Source: Coriolopsis trogii
Lineage: Eukaryota; Basidiomycota; Agaricomycetes; Polyporales; Polyporaceae
Length of the DNA stretch: 22,347 bases
NCBI GenBank assembly: GCA_020543525.1
Contig: JAHYIO010000034.1
Coordinates: 1-22,347, forward strand
Reading direction: 5' to 3'
Shown in pieces: positions 1 to 9,934 of this stretch (position 1 is the first letter of the stretch; the number at the start of each line of letters is the position of its first letter). The position numbers and the translations under genes are program-made. The notes beneath the pieces were generated by a model, which worked only from the letters and a program-made list of their open reading frames with translations, did no database searches and had not been told where the DNA came from.

Positions 1-957
1 CCCGTCGAGCACGAGGTCCTTGACGGATGGGGGCTCCTCGCCTGCAAGGTACGTCAGTCGCCCCCTTGCCGAGGGGCGTGCTCATGGCCTGCAGGCCCCC
101 AGGCCGCGTCGTACTTGCAGGCCCTCACCTCGTTCGACCTCCGCGAGCTCACGTTTGGCAAGTGCGCCTTTGTCCCCATCGAGGGCTTCAACCTGCACGT
201 CGCCCGCGGTGGCTACACCGGCGAGGACGGCTTCGAGGTGCGCGCGTGCTGTGCTCGTTTCCGGACACGCTCATCTAGGCTCTGCAGATCTCCATCCCTC
301 CGTCCCAGACGCTCGAGGTCGCCCAGCTGCTCTCCAAACCGCCCGTGCAGCTCACCGGGCTCGGCGCCCGCGACAGCTTGCGCCTCGAGGCCGGCATGTG
401 TCTCTACGGCCAGGACCTCGACGAGGACACCACCCCGGTCGAGGCCGGCCTCTCCTGGGTCATCGGTGCGTCCGCCGTGGGTGCATACTCGCTCCCTGTT
501 GACGTCACAATCAGGCAAGGACAGGAGGGAGCACGGCGAGTTCATCGGCGCCGAGCGCGTCAGGAAACACCTCAAGGAGGGTCCGCCCAGGAGGCGCGTC
601 GGCCTGACCGTCGAGGGCGCCCCTGCCAGGCGTGAGTCGTCCCGGTCTCTGTTCGCTTGTATCTCGACTCATCCGGCGCGCCAGAAGGAGCAAAGATCTT
701 CAAGCCCGAGAGCGACGAGCAGATCGGTACGTGCGTGTGGTTTGGTGCTGCCCCGGCGCTCGTTCACGTGCGCTCGCCCAGGCGTCGTCACGTCCGGCAT
801 TCCGTCCCCCTCGCTCGGGAAGAACATCGCGATGGCCTACGTCCAGAACGGCTGGCACAAAAAGGGCACAGAGGTCGCCGTCGACGTCCGCAACAAGCGC
901 CGCAACGCCGTCCTCACGCCCATGCCGTTCGTGCCCACCCGGTACTATCGCGGATGA
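1..957 (+). CDS. GCV1: Aminomethyltransferase (glycine cleavage T-protein), 3' part
   Basis: Partial at the 5' edge. The product is the mitochondrial T-protein of the glycine cleavage system, which moves the methylene group from the aminomethylated H-protein lipoyl arm to tetrahydrofolate, releasing ammonia. Spliced exons read 1-48, 95-237, 288-465, 515-631, 685-726 and 782-957, with introns of 46-55 nt and GT/AG ends. They give a continuous T-protein match: LTSFDL, the GYTGEDGFE motif of the folate-binding domain, [17 protein letters not shown], the [13 protein letters not shown] segment, and the C-terminal barrel with [13 protein letters not shown], ending in TGA at 955-957. One oddity is that the exon 1 and exon 2 frames agree only if one C is missing near 42-43, where LLAC-K stands in place of the family's LLALQGP. 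The N-terminus and any mitochondrial presequence lie outside the window. Identity is very sure. Confidence 0.95.
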   Translation, partial: PVEHEVLDGWGLLACKVRQSPPCRGACSWPAGPQAASYLQALTSFDLRELTFGKCAFVPIEGFNLHVARGGYTGEDGFEVRACCARFRTRSSRLCRSPSLRPRRSRSPSCSPNRPCSSPGSAPATACASRPACVSTARTSTRTPPRSRPASPGSSVRPPWVHTRSLLTSQSGKDRREHGEFIGAERVRKHLKEGPPRRRVGLTVEGAPARRESSRSLFACISTHPARQKEQRSSSPRATSRSVRACGLVLPRRSFTCARPGVVTSGIPSPSLGKNIAMAYVQNGWHKKGTEVAVDVRNKRRNAVLTPMPFVPTRYYRG

Positions 958-1119
958 GAGCGGGTCGTGGAGAGGCCGTATGTACATAGACTAGTGTTTG
1001 TCCCATCACAAACCGCCGCCGGTTGCTTTTGTCATACACGTTGTCGTAAAGTTGGCGAGTGACTGCGCGCGTGCCTTGGACGCGTGGGCGCTTGGCCCTG
1101 CTCTCTGTTCTCTACCACC

Positions 1120-3207
1120 ATGACTGGCTATCGACCCACAGCTCCGGCCTCCTTCTTCCCGCTGCAACCGCAGACGATCAAAGAGGACGCCGAGATTGAT
1201 CGCGACATCGCCCTGCTCACCACCCTCTTGCAGACCGTACGTCCCGGCAGCACACACAGCCCGGGAGACAAGCAGCCCAGTCGTTCTCCTCTGCAAGTGT
1301 GGTCCCATATCGCACATGTTCTCGCCCCCGGACGAGACGGCGTGGCGGTCACCGGCCAGCTTGACCCACATTCGCTCACTGTCACAGTCGCCCTAGCACA
1401 AGACGCCTCACCTCAGAGCACCCCCGAGCAAGCTGTACGTATCAGCCAGGTGGAGTTGGAAGGCGAGGAGACGGTGTCGCACTTGCTCGACATGGTGGAT
1501 GAAACGTCGTGCGTCGACTCATGTGTCCATCGTCTGCTGAGCCCGCTCATGTCTCGGTCCAGCGACGTCGAGTGGGACCCTCGGCAACACGTCACGAACG
1601 TCATGTCCATCATAGCCGACTTTGTACGGGAGCGTCCGACGGGTGAACGCGAGGCAGCGGCATACATCACTTTCTACCACTTCATCGTCGTACGATCCTA
1701 CCGCACGCTCTTCGCGCGTCTGCAGACCGCGTCTCTCGTGTGGGGCAAACACCCCCTCGTCGCGCTACGCGACTTTTACGCGTCCGCCGACGCGGGAGAG
1801 CCCCTCGCGCACGTCGCTCGCCCGCCGTCCATGGTCCGGACAGCCAAACTCTCCACGCTCTCCACCCCACTTCGCCGCGGTGCTTGGTACCAAGACCTGC
1901 TCGACTCGCACGGGATCCGCCCCGACGCGCCATCCGACGCGGGCCGCGTACGCTACACGGTCTCTGCGTCCACGGCGCCAGCCTGGGCCAGGCTTCTGTG
2001 CCATTGCTACACCCTCATGGTCCACACACTGGCGACCGCGGACGGCCAGGCGGCGCGGCTCCCTGGGCGGGCGGACCGACGAGACCTCCGGAAAGCTATG
2101 GCGGCGTTGGATGACGCCTTGGACGCCGGCATCGTGGACCGCCTGTTCGTGGATGAGCTCGTCGACCAGTTGGGTGTGCAATACAAGGAGAAGATGGAGC
2201 AGAGGCCGAGACCGCCCTTGGTCGGTACGTCGTCGGACGTGGCGTCTTTGGTGGGGATATTGACCCTCGAGGCGTACAGCGGCCCTCACCGACGCCACGC
2301 GACAGGCGGTGGAGATCGACTTTGGTGACCGGGACGATAGCGGTTGTTCAGTCTCTCCACTCTCCCCGTGTCCTTTTCGCTCATGTCTGTGATCAGCCGA
2401 TGGCTTGCAGGCGTACCCCGAGGAAGACGGGCGACAGCATATCACACGTCATCTCAGCGCCCTCGTCAACCCGCTTCGGGCTGCTCACAGCATCGTTCGA
2501 ACGTGCCTCGAACTCCCAAGATCGATGGATACGCTGCACGTGCACAGTGTCCTTGCCTCGCCTGATGCGAGTCGCCTCGCTGTCACCCCAGGGTACTATG
2601 AAAGCTTCAAGGACAAGTTTGTGACGTGGTCTGGTCTCGACACCGAGCAAGTCAACAGCGTCCTCGTCAGCTTGCAGGACATTGCTCTCAACAAAGTCGA
2701 GGCGAGCGTTCATGCGGAAGCTGCGCTCATGAGTGTTCTGTACCCCAACAGCAAAGGACAGACCTCGCCGCTGGTTGGCATATCGCCCGTGAGCAGATCC
2801 GATCCCTCTCGTTCTCTGGAATTGACTCACACTGTTCACAGTTCAGTGGGCCCATCGCGGTCGGGGTGGGCAAGCGGTGCTGCTATTGCTGCCATGCGCT
2901 CGCTCAACTCTTGATATCCGGGAGTGGCGTCGCAGCAATGGAAGGGTTCGCCTTGAGCGGAACACATGGAACCATATTACCCTGGGCGCCTCCCCCGGGC
3001 ATCCCACGCAAAGTCCTGTGCGAGATCCGGACGAGGTTGTTGAAAGTCCTGCTAAACACTTTCAAAACAAGCCTTGTCGCGCCTCGGTCCACACAGACTT
3101 TACCGGTGCGTCCCGATAGGAATTCAGACGAAGCTGATGTCTTGCATCCTTCCATCATGAACCCGATGATACCTGAGCCGCGGTACTCCCGGTCTTCATA
3201 TCCATGA
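1120..3207 (+). CDS. Putative OTT_1508-like nucleic-acid deaminase (fungal family)
   Basis: The start is ATG 1120, preceded by a C/T-rich leader (ctaccacc). Exons are 1120-2224, 2280-2350, 2411-2788 and 2842-3207, which sum to exactly 640 codons (639 aa). The intron at 2225-2279 is placed because the frame downstream (ALTDATRQAVEIDFG) reads as protein, whereas the unspliced frame stops at 2328. The long N-terminal region is alpha-helical in character and has no domain I can name. The C-terminal third carries the cytidine-deaminase-fold signature: HAE at about residues 493-495, then a loop, then GKRCCYCCHAL, with Cys 531/532 and 534/535 providing the CxxC zinc ligands. This HAE plus CxxC arrangement fits the OTT_1508_deam family, which I recall as expanded in basidiomycetes. 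Substrate and role are unknown; RNA or DNA editing or self-defence is family-level inference. The donor at 2351 (gtctct) is weak. Confidence 0.78.
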
Positions 3208-3379
3208 GTTGGCCAGGTTAAAGTATGGTGTTCGAGGGGCTGTGCAGTTTGTATTGCTACCACTCTTCTGCGACACAAAGGGGCTGTGCTCAAGCTGGGC
3301 CAAAGAGAAGTAAATGCAGTGCTGTAGCATACTATGAAATGGCTGACAATATATGTCTAAGGTTCACATCTATACTCTA

Positions 3380-4105
3380 GTAATAGTGTTATGCGCCGTG
3401 AACTTTGCCCCAAGGTTCAGAGGTGACAAAATAGTTTGGGCCATAGCCGGCCAACCGTTGCTCGGAATCTTGGTGACAAGGGGTCCTTCCTATAGCCAAG
3501 AAGCAGGAGTATCCAACAGTGTTGGTTTTGTGGCTGTGCGCCCAGTCCCCATGGAGATATAGCCAGGTGACAAGCCTCAATGCCTTTTGGCACCGGGTGA
3601 CAAGCTCAGTGTGGAGCCCATTGTGACTCAACCCCTGGGCAGAACCCAGGTGACAAGGGGTCATATGAAAGCCAAGATACAAGGCTACAAAATGAGGGTA
3701 GAACCGGGACAATCCATGCAGTCTCTGTTGAGAAATGGCTTGTCACCTGTTGTCACTGGATTCTGAGGCAGAGTTGGTCCGGGTGGTGACAAGCTCATTG
3801 TGGCTGCCCCTCTGATCGGAACCCAGGTGACAAGGGGTTCCCTGGGAGCTATGATATATGGCTACAAAATGAGGGTAAGATGGTGGCAATCCATGGAGTC
3901 TCCGTGGAGAAACAGCCAAGTGACAAGCAGAGTTTGCGTTCTGGGACTGTCACCAAGGTCATTGAGAGCCTTGTGGGCCAACCGTTGGTCAGAACCTTGG
4001 TGACAAGGGGTCCTTTGTATAGCCAGAAAAGAGACGAATCCAACGGTACCCATTTTGTGTCTGTACGATGTGTCCCCATATAGAAACTGCCTTGTCACCT
4101 CCGGA
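3380..4105. repeat. Diverged satellite of about 177 bp, four copies
   Basis: A shared anchor, GGTGACAAGGGG, starts near 3472, 3649, 3826 and 3999, giving spacings of 177, 177 and 173. Around each anchor further text is shared: a GTTGGTCAGAACC-like lead, a TATAGCCA-like stretch about 15 bases on, CTACAAAATGAGGGTA in two copies, and a CCCCATGGAGA / TCCGTGGAGAAA block about 80 bases on, followed by a second GTGACAAG or its complement CTTGTCAC. The copies are clearly decayed. The small ORFs here are translations of the repeat, not genes. No coding sequence is seen between 3208 and about 4270. Confidence 0.8.
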
Positions 4106-4141
4106 ATATCGCATTCTGGCATGCTGGGTCTGGTAGATTGG

Positions 4142-4240
4142 ACCATGTGACCTGACCAGCTGTCCAGGTCATGTGACTAAACTTGCTAGCAGTAAGGAAG
4201 TATGGTCACATGACTGGGTCACCCACCATGTCACATGACC
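4142..4240. repeat. CATGTGAC-rich patch related to the 37-bp repeat at 18.7 kb
   Basis: CATGTGAC lies at 4144-4151 and 4170-4177, and its complement GTCACATG at 4205-4212 and 4230-4237. The stretch from 4168 (GGTCATGTGACTAAACTTGC, then AGCAGTAAGGAAGTATGG) matches the unit of the tandem array at 18669-18850, so this looks like an older, rearranged copy of the same subtelomeric repeat. Confidence 0.7.
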
Positions 4241-4299
4241 ACTTTGAAGGTGGTGCTGATACGTCCAAAGGATCAATGTTGGCATAGCCTGTTTATTAA

Positions 4300-5173
4300 G
4301 TTCTTTGATGGGCAAAAGCATGTATACTTGGACAGCAAGTTTGACTGGTGGTGCTCTGCTTGTGCTAAGTGGTCCAACAGTTCTTGACCACCTTGAGGGA
4401 TCACCATTGCCAACAATGAGTCTACCAACATTGTGCCTATCCTTCCTCCAGCCCCTCTGATCTCCTCCTCCACTACATTATCTTCCAAGTTGGTGCAGTT
4501 CAAGCATGTGCTCCTTGGACAACTCTTCCCCTAGGACCTTCTAGTACCACAGCTACAGCCAGCCACCACTCTGCCCAGGATGATTCAACGTGGAGCAGCA
4601 TTTGCTGAAGCTGTACAGGCTGCCAAACGGGCAAGGCTAGATAGGGAAGCACAACTACAGCCACTACTTGAGCGGTGGAGGAAGGCTTTGGACAAGTTTT
4701 CTGGCACTGTGGATTGTGCCAGATTACGAGGCTGAAGAACTACCCGGTGCAAGATCAGCACAACATTGTTCATTGTCCAACCATGGTGGAGCTGCTGAAG
4801 AAGACAAATGAGGACAGTCGGCGGACTGGTGGAGAGTACTTGGACTGGAGGAAGCAGCTGAGGTACTATGGGTCAATGGGTGCGTGCTCAAAGTGCCACA
4901 TACCGTTCCTTCAAGATCTTCTTCATCCTACGAATGCTGGGAAGGGCAAGGGGACAAGCTGCAACGTGGCATGGCTGGACATGATAGGGGCCAATGGTAT
5001 ACTGGGCATACTACTCCAATGAGTGGTGTAGGTTGGCTGAGAGGGAGTTTGGGATAAGTTGGGCAAATGATATGTCATTTGCAGCATGGTTGGTGAGTAG
5101 GAACAAGGATGAGAGGTATCTAAACATTGCTAGGTTTTGGTTGTGGTTGGTAGAGTGTTGGCTAAGGCAGTAG
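4300..5173 (+). pseudogene. Remnant of a telomere-linked (RecQ-like) helicase C-terminus
   Basis: No intact gene is present, but several open stretches form one degraded protein. Frame 2 at 4580-4735 has a basic helix (AVQAAKRARLDREAQL, LLERWRKAL). Frame 1 at about 4690-5022 has cysteine and histidine pairs in zinc-knuckle spacing (CGLCQ, HNIVHCP, CSKCHIPF), a W-RKQLRYYG segment and a LHPT-KGKGTSC motif. Frame 2 at about 4994-5173 ends with NEWCRLAEREFGISW and a WLWLVE tail. An earlier possible zinc pair, WWCSACAKW, lies near 4347-4373 ahead of two stops. This order is what I recall from the C-terminal tails of subtelomeric RecQ-type helicases in basidiomycetes; the helicase core itself is absent. 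At least one missing base near 4720 and one further frame change near 4994 break it. Origin is moderately sure, lack of function very sure. Confidence 0.55.
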
Positions 5174-5362
5174 GGTAGTGTTTGTGGTGTATTGAATTAG
5201 TTGTGTGTTGTAAGAAGTGTTGGTTGATTGTTTGGGTTATGAAGTGTGTACGTGAACTTAGGGGAAGTAGGGTTGATTATGTGTTGTGGGGGGGGGGGGT
5301 TGGTTGGTTGTTTTGGGTGTAGGGTTAAAGCTATTGGGTGTAGAAGTGGTGTGCAGAGGGGT

Positions 5363-5450
5363 TAGGGTTATGAGAGAGATTTGGTGTTCATAGGCTTGGA
5401 TAAACCTAGGGTTATGAGAGAGATTTGGTGTTCATAGGCTTGGATAAACC
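5363..5450. repeat. 44-bp direct duplication with telomere-like ends
   Basis: TAGGGTTATGAGAGAG and the following sequence to TAAACC occurs twice in a row, starting near 5363 and 5407 (period 44). TTAGGGTTA at 5362-5370, TAAACCCTAG near 5451 and AATTAGGGTTTAAA near 5477 are telomere-like words clustered in the same 120 bases. Confidence 0.8.
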
Positions 5451-5591
5451 CTAGGCTTGGGCAGGACCTAATCCTAAATTAGGGTTTAAATATCTCTCTG
5501 AACACATAGGGAGTTGCTGAGCATCATACACAGCAGCCAATCTTCTGCACTTGTAGTCCCACAACCGCGCATCAAGTAATATTTTGTAACA
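5364..5591. mobile_element. Possible solo LTR (copia-like)
   Basis: The block starts around a TTAGGGTTATGAGAG sequence, carries a TATA-like TTTAAATATCTCTCT near 5485-5500 and ends in TTTTGTAACA near 5591, which resembles the short LTRs of fungal copia elements. There is no clear 5' TG boundary, target duplication, primer-binding site or internal coding region, so this is tentative. Confidence 0.3.
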
Positions 5592-6209
5592 TGCTACTCT
5601 TACTAGTATTATGCAAAGGATTCTGATTGAATTGAAGGAGAAGTGCTAGCCATTATTTTTCAGTGTTCCTGAGAGCTTAACGTGGAAAAGTAGTTCACTA
5701 TAATATTGCTAGTATTGTAACACACCTACCGTGAACAATCCTTCTATGCTTCATTTTAGAATGCTTATTCCAGGCCTTGAACACACAGCTGGCTAGATGA
5801 TTGGGTTGCACCAGATGCTCCTAGGAACAGACCACCTAGAGTATCTCACACCTAGAGAAGATCATTGTCATTATATAGGGTCAGAAAAGCGTACACAGAT
5901 ACAGAGCTTGAAGAGGCTTGTGTGCATGCACTTAGTAGATTGTTAATTGCATACTTGTAATGCTGCATAGCAAAGTGCTCAAAAGCACTGCAGCTGGGTG
6001 TGTAAACTTGGTGGAATCCAGATCAAGCTGAGTAAATTTTTCTTGAGGGGTGAACAAGCTCCAGACCTGAGGAGCATTTGTTCTGCCACCTCTTTCAGAG
6101 TATGACAAGCTTTCAGAAAGCCATTAAATTATCAAGATATTTACATGGGACTGTGAGGGACATTAGAAAGCAAACCTCTTCAGAGTTGAGAGATACCTTG
6201 CCTAAATTT
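5592..6209. other. Gene-free AT-rich stretch
   Basis: Both strands are full of stops and no ORF above about 60 codons is seen. GCTAGTATTGTAACAC near 5709 echoes TTTTGTAACA with ACTAGTATT at 5580-5612, which may be another piece of the same decayed element. No other structure is recognised. Confidence 0.6.
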
Positions 6210-6685
6210 GGTGGTGTGTGAGGCTGGAGGAGGCTCACATGTGTGCAGTACAGTACGAGTTGTGCCTATGTGGTGCTGCATTACAAAGGACCTCAAGAGT
6301 ATGAGGCTTGAGGAAACTCATTGCGTACGGGCCTCGAGGAGGCTCGCGAGCGTGCAGTATAGTGCGAATTGCGCGCTTGTGGTGTTGCACTACAGAGGGC
6401 CTCGAGGAGGCTCACGCGCGTACGGAGATGAGAGGAAACTCATTGCGTACGGGCCTCGAGGAGGCTCGCGAGCGTGCAGTGTAGTGCGAATTGCGCGCTT
6501 GTGGTGTTGCACTACAGAGGGCCTCGAGAAGGCTCACGTGCGTGCGGAGATGCGAGGAAACTCATTGCGTACGGGCCTCGAGGAGGCTCGCGAGCGTGCA
6601 GTGTAGTGCGAATTGCGCGCTTGTGGTGTTGCACTACAGAGGGCCTCGAGGAGGCTCACGCGCGTATGGGACTCGAGGTTGAGTG
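6210..6685. repeat. 122-bp GC-rich tandem array, about 3.5 copies
   Basis: AGGAAACTCATTGCGTACGG starts at 6311, 6433 and 6555, a period of exactly 122. Each unit has GGCCTCGAGGAGGCTCGCGAG, a GTGCAGT(A/G)TAGTGCGAA core and then TTGCACTACAGAGGG, so GTAGTGC...GCACTAC can pair. A more diverged copy precedes them (6215-6310) and differs largely by C/T and G/A exchanges. ORFs over the array are repeat translations. The array lies downstream of the minus-strand gene's stop and marks the sharp change from AT-rich to GC-rich sequence. Confidence 0.93.
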
Positions 6686-6756
6686 TCAAAGGAACAGAAT
6701 TATAAGAAATTAATATAATACATGCATTGAACTATAATGTTCAGTTCAAGAGTCCA

Positions 6757-6822
6757 AGTACATGCGATGCGTAGTAGATACAGCGTTCAGTCCATGTCCG
6801 AGTACATGCGATGCGTAGATAC
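6757..6822. repeat. Short direct repeat beyond the 3' end of the minus-strand gene
   Basis: AGTACATGCGATGCGTAG occurs at 6757 and again at 6801, each followed by ATACAG, a spacing of 44. It lies just beyond the stop codon of the minus-strand gene and so probably in its 3' UTR. Confidence 0.75.
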
Positions 6823-6849
6823 AGAATGCCAGTCCGTCCGAACTCACCG

Positions 6850-9774
6850 TCAGTCAAGCCGATTGTTCGCCAGGAAGTCCTTTGCCCTGTCGTCCAGTCC
6901 CTTCTGCACCTTCTGCGCTGTGATCGCGTGCTTCAGCGAGCGTCGCCAATGCGTGGCGGTGCGAAGCTGAAACGTCCCATTGCGGATGGCCTTGAGGTGG
7001 TTGACGAACCACGACTCGCAGTACGGCGTCCAATAGCCGACATTGAGGCTACACTTGTCCCAAGTGTCGCACCTGGGCCACCATGACATGAGGTACACGT
7101 CGTTCACGTTTTGGCGTTGGTCTGCAGCACAATATTAGTCGATAATAATATATATGTGAGGGGAACTTACCGATAAACACGCGATAGACACCACAGATGA
7201 CATCGAGCTCATCTGGGGAGAGCTCGTTATCGTAACTGTCATTACCTCGCGTCGGTCGGAAGGCTTTGCCATGCACCAGCACGTCGAGAGAGGGACCTTC
7301 AGCTGCGAGGTCGGCGAGGTTCCCCTGCGTGAGCTCCATAGCCAGGCGCCAGATGATACCTCCTCTTCGAATAGCAGCTCGCGCACGAGGACTGCTCAGG
7401 ATGTCCCGCGCGCGAGTTTCGTACGCAGCGTAGTCGTACCTATTGAAGATGGTGTTGTGAGCGCGCCACCCGAGAACCGCTCGAATGGGAGGGGCCAGTG
7501 AAATGGGATCGCGCGGCGATGGGGTGTACAGCGTCTGGTGTGCGATGCCGTACTTGCTCACATATCGAGCGGCCTCCTGGCTTGTCTTGATGCTGTGTTG
7601 CCGGTAGAGCTGGAGGACGCTGGCAGGACTATACAGCATTAGATCCCATAAGCTCGAGGACTTGTCGTCTTTGTACCGGACGCGGTACATGGGCAGACTG
7701 TTCAGCTCCATGACACGAACGGTCATTTTCGGATGCTGGCGGTGAGGGAGCAGGAGGTACTCGGGATTGGCGGGCGCACAGTCCCAGAGGACTGGTGGCA
7801 GAGGGCTCTTCTCCAGGAGGGCATGGATGAAGGGACACAGGCACTGGACCTTCGACTCCTCGATCTTGAGGTCCTCGTCGAGATAGCCGAGTGTCTTGGC
7901 AAGCTGCTCGACGGGGTACTTCTTGACGGGTTGTGGTGGCGGTGGCTCGGACCAAATGAGACCAAAGCGTTGACGAAGGATGACATCAACGTGAGCCATG
8001 AAAGGAGCGTACTCGATGTCCTCGCGCTGGTAATATGCCTCAAGGTCCGTGCGGAAGGATGCAGCAACGGGTGTCGGGGGCGCCTCGTTTGCCTGGCTGC
8101 TGCTGGGCCCGGCGACAGCGGGGTCGGCGGTAGGGTAGCCGTCTGCGTCCCAGTCGTCGGGGTCGTCGTCGTCGTCGCCGCCCTCCTCGCCTGGCGCAAG
8201 CTTGGCGCAGATGTCCCATTCGTCAGCGAAAGAGTCGTACCTCTTTGCCGCTGACTATACATGCCCCACACGTCCTGGATAGCCTGGCGGCCGACTACCG
8301 ACCGGTAGTCGAGTTCCCACCACTCTGGATTGGAGGTCATATCGATGTCGATATACTCCTTCCAGAGGTAGACTCTCGTGGGGCGAGTCGGCTGTTTGAA
8401 CGTCTTGGCGATCTCCTCCCGCTTGAGACGGCGCGCGCGCGACTCCGGACTCTCGTTCTTTGCTGCTTGCGCGTTTTGCGCCGCGCGTCGAGCAAAGAAC
8501 TCCAGATACGACTCGCCCTCCCGTTGCCCAGGTCCGTGAGGTTTTGTTACCCCCTCGGAGACAACTGGCTGGGCGGGAGGGGCTTGCTGGGCGGGAGGGG
8601 CTTGCTGGGCGGTTGGGGCTTGCTGGGCGGGAGGGGCTTGCTGGGCGGGAGGGGCTGGCTGGGCGGGAGGGGCTGGCTGGGCGGGAGGGGCTGGCTGGGC
8701 GGGAGGGGCTTGCTGGGCGGGAGGGGCTTGCTGGGCGGGAGGGGCTGGCTGGGCGGGAGGGGCTGGCTGGGCGGGAGGCCACCGGAAGAACATCTCCGCC
8801 CCAACCACACGTGCTTGGCCGTGGACGTACACCACCCGCCCTTCTGCAACCGGAGGTATGTGGATGAAATGTTGCAGCGTGGGGGGGAAGTAGGGCTGGA
8901 GGAAAGGGAACTCGGCCAATACAGCCGAGATGGACTCCCTCGCTGGCCAAATGATGTACACCGGGAGGCCAGCGCGGATCATGCAGGGGACATGCTCCAT
9001 CCACGGTGTGCGAGCTGGTCCAGCACCGGGATACACGTAGCATCCCACGCGCAAACCGGGCGACAAGTCGGGGATGCGGGAGTTGCGGAAGAGGTCGACC
9101 CAGGCCGCAGGGACGTTCGCGCGGAGCAGTGCGTGTACCCAGCGGGGAGGGTCCTGGTCTGAATTGTCGCTACACAGTGCTACGCCCATTGCGCAACGCG
9201 CGGCGAGGATCGCGCAGGCGTCCCGAGACTGGCTACATGCGGCTTGTGCTGCCTGCCGCGAGCGATGGATTTTCTTGTACCCCAACTCGTGCGGGAGGGG
9301 CCAGTGGGAGTCGAAAGGAATCTTGGCCTCGGGTTTACCGTGTGCCGCCGAGAAAAGAATCCCGCTGATGTGGGTGAGGGACCGCTCGAGGTCGCCCCAT
9401 CGAGCCATGAGCTGGTCCGTGAGGCGAAACCCGCCTTCGACCTCGATGATCCTTATCTCCCGGATGTCCACGTTCAGCCGCGCGATGAACGTGCTCTCAT
9501 TGTCGTACCGCTTGAGCATGTACGCGAGCTCGGGAGCCTTGTCGACCACCCAGAGCGCTTTGCGGAAGTCCCTCCCTTCGAGGCTCCGCTGGGGTTCCCC
9601 GATGGCGTACACGGGAGGGACTGACTCGGCAGCGGAGGGATTGATGACCGTGTACCATCTGTTATTGTATTCGAAGGCACGGCGGGGAGCGTTTGTACTA
9701 GTAGACAGAGAAGCTGGTCAGTTGGTATACAATAGGCAAGAACTTCTAACATACCTGGCAGCGGGAGCACTCAT
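6850..9774 (-). CDS. Uncharacterised basidiomycete family protein with PPAQ repeat
   Basis: The start ATG is at 9774-9772. Exon 1 is only 20 nt (9774-9755), followed by a GTATGT...CTACTAG intron. Exon 2 runs from 9697 to 7171, a GTAAGT...CTGCAG intron follows, and exon 3 is 7121-6850 (TGA); the total is about 939 aa. The N-terminal half has a conserved-looking globular region (VPAAWVDLF, DLSPGLRVGCYVYPG, HVPCMIRAGLPVYIIWPARE). Residues about 311-382 are twelve PPAQ(P/Q)A hexapeptides. Then come EFFARRAAQ, a basic charged helix, YSQRQR/YDSFADEWD, a D/E run, and a C-terminal region with WWPRCDTWDKC, YWTPYCESWF and WRRSLK. I recall similar proteins of unknown function across Agaricomycetes but know no assigned domain. 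One base is missing near 8241, between QRQR and YDSFADEW. It is divergent from the SNF2 gene and shares its motif-rich upstream region. Confidence 0.9.
8570..8786 (-). repeat. 18-bp in-frame minisatellite, 12 units (PPAQ repeat)
   Basis: The plus strand repeats GGGCGGGAGGGGCTTGCT or the GGCTGG variant twelve times. The minus strand encodes PPAQPA or PPAQQA, with one PTAQQA unit. Codon phase is kept because 18 is a multiple of three. The plus (template) strand is very G-rich, with GGG-N-GGG-N-GGGG runs in each unit. Confidence 0.95.
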
Positions 9775-9934
9775 TATTGTATTCACGGCTGGGAGGGTGT
9801 AGGGAGGGTAGTTGAAGGGCTAAATAAGAAGTCAGTACGCACTCTCGAGCCGCATGCTTGAAAATTGGAGCGTACCAGGTCGAAGAGTCAGGTATCGGTC
9901 CGAGCGCGATGCGATAGAGTCGAAGAGACGCGCG
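9775..9934 (-). promoter_or_regulatory. Proximal upstream region of the minus-strand gene
   Basis: This is the 160-bp stretch between the ATG of the minus-strand gene (9774) and the first CTATAC-core motif copy. It has no other ORF. The role as promoter and leader is inferred from position. Confidence 0.4.

Noticed and set aside
1237..1297. Intron near the start of the deaminase gene (GTACGT donor at 1237)
   Set aside because: The likely acceptors give lengths of 44 or 61 nt and break the frame, whereas the unspliced frame is open and the full gene model sums to an exact codon number.
6210..6685. CRISPR-like array
   Set aside because: The sequence is eukaryotic, units are contiguous repeats of 122 bp with no unique spacers, and there are no cas genes. 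The same holds for the 72-, 37- and 176-bp arrays.
8245..9162. Plus-strand ORF of 305 codons
   Set aside because: It lies antisense to the minus-strand gene and its Gly/Leu-rich repeat is the shadow of the PPAQ minisatellite. The minus strand has splice sites and protein-like segments.
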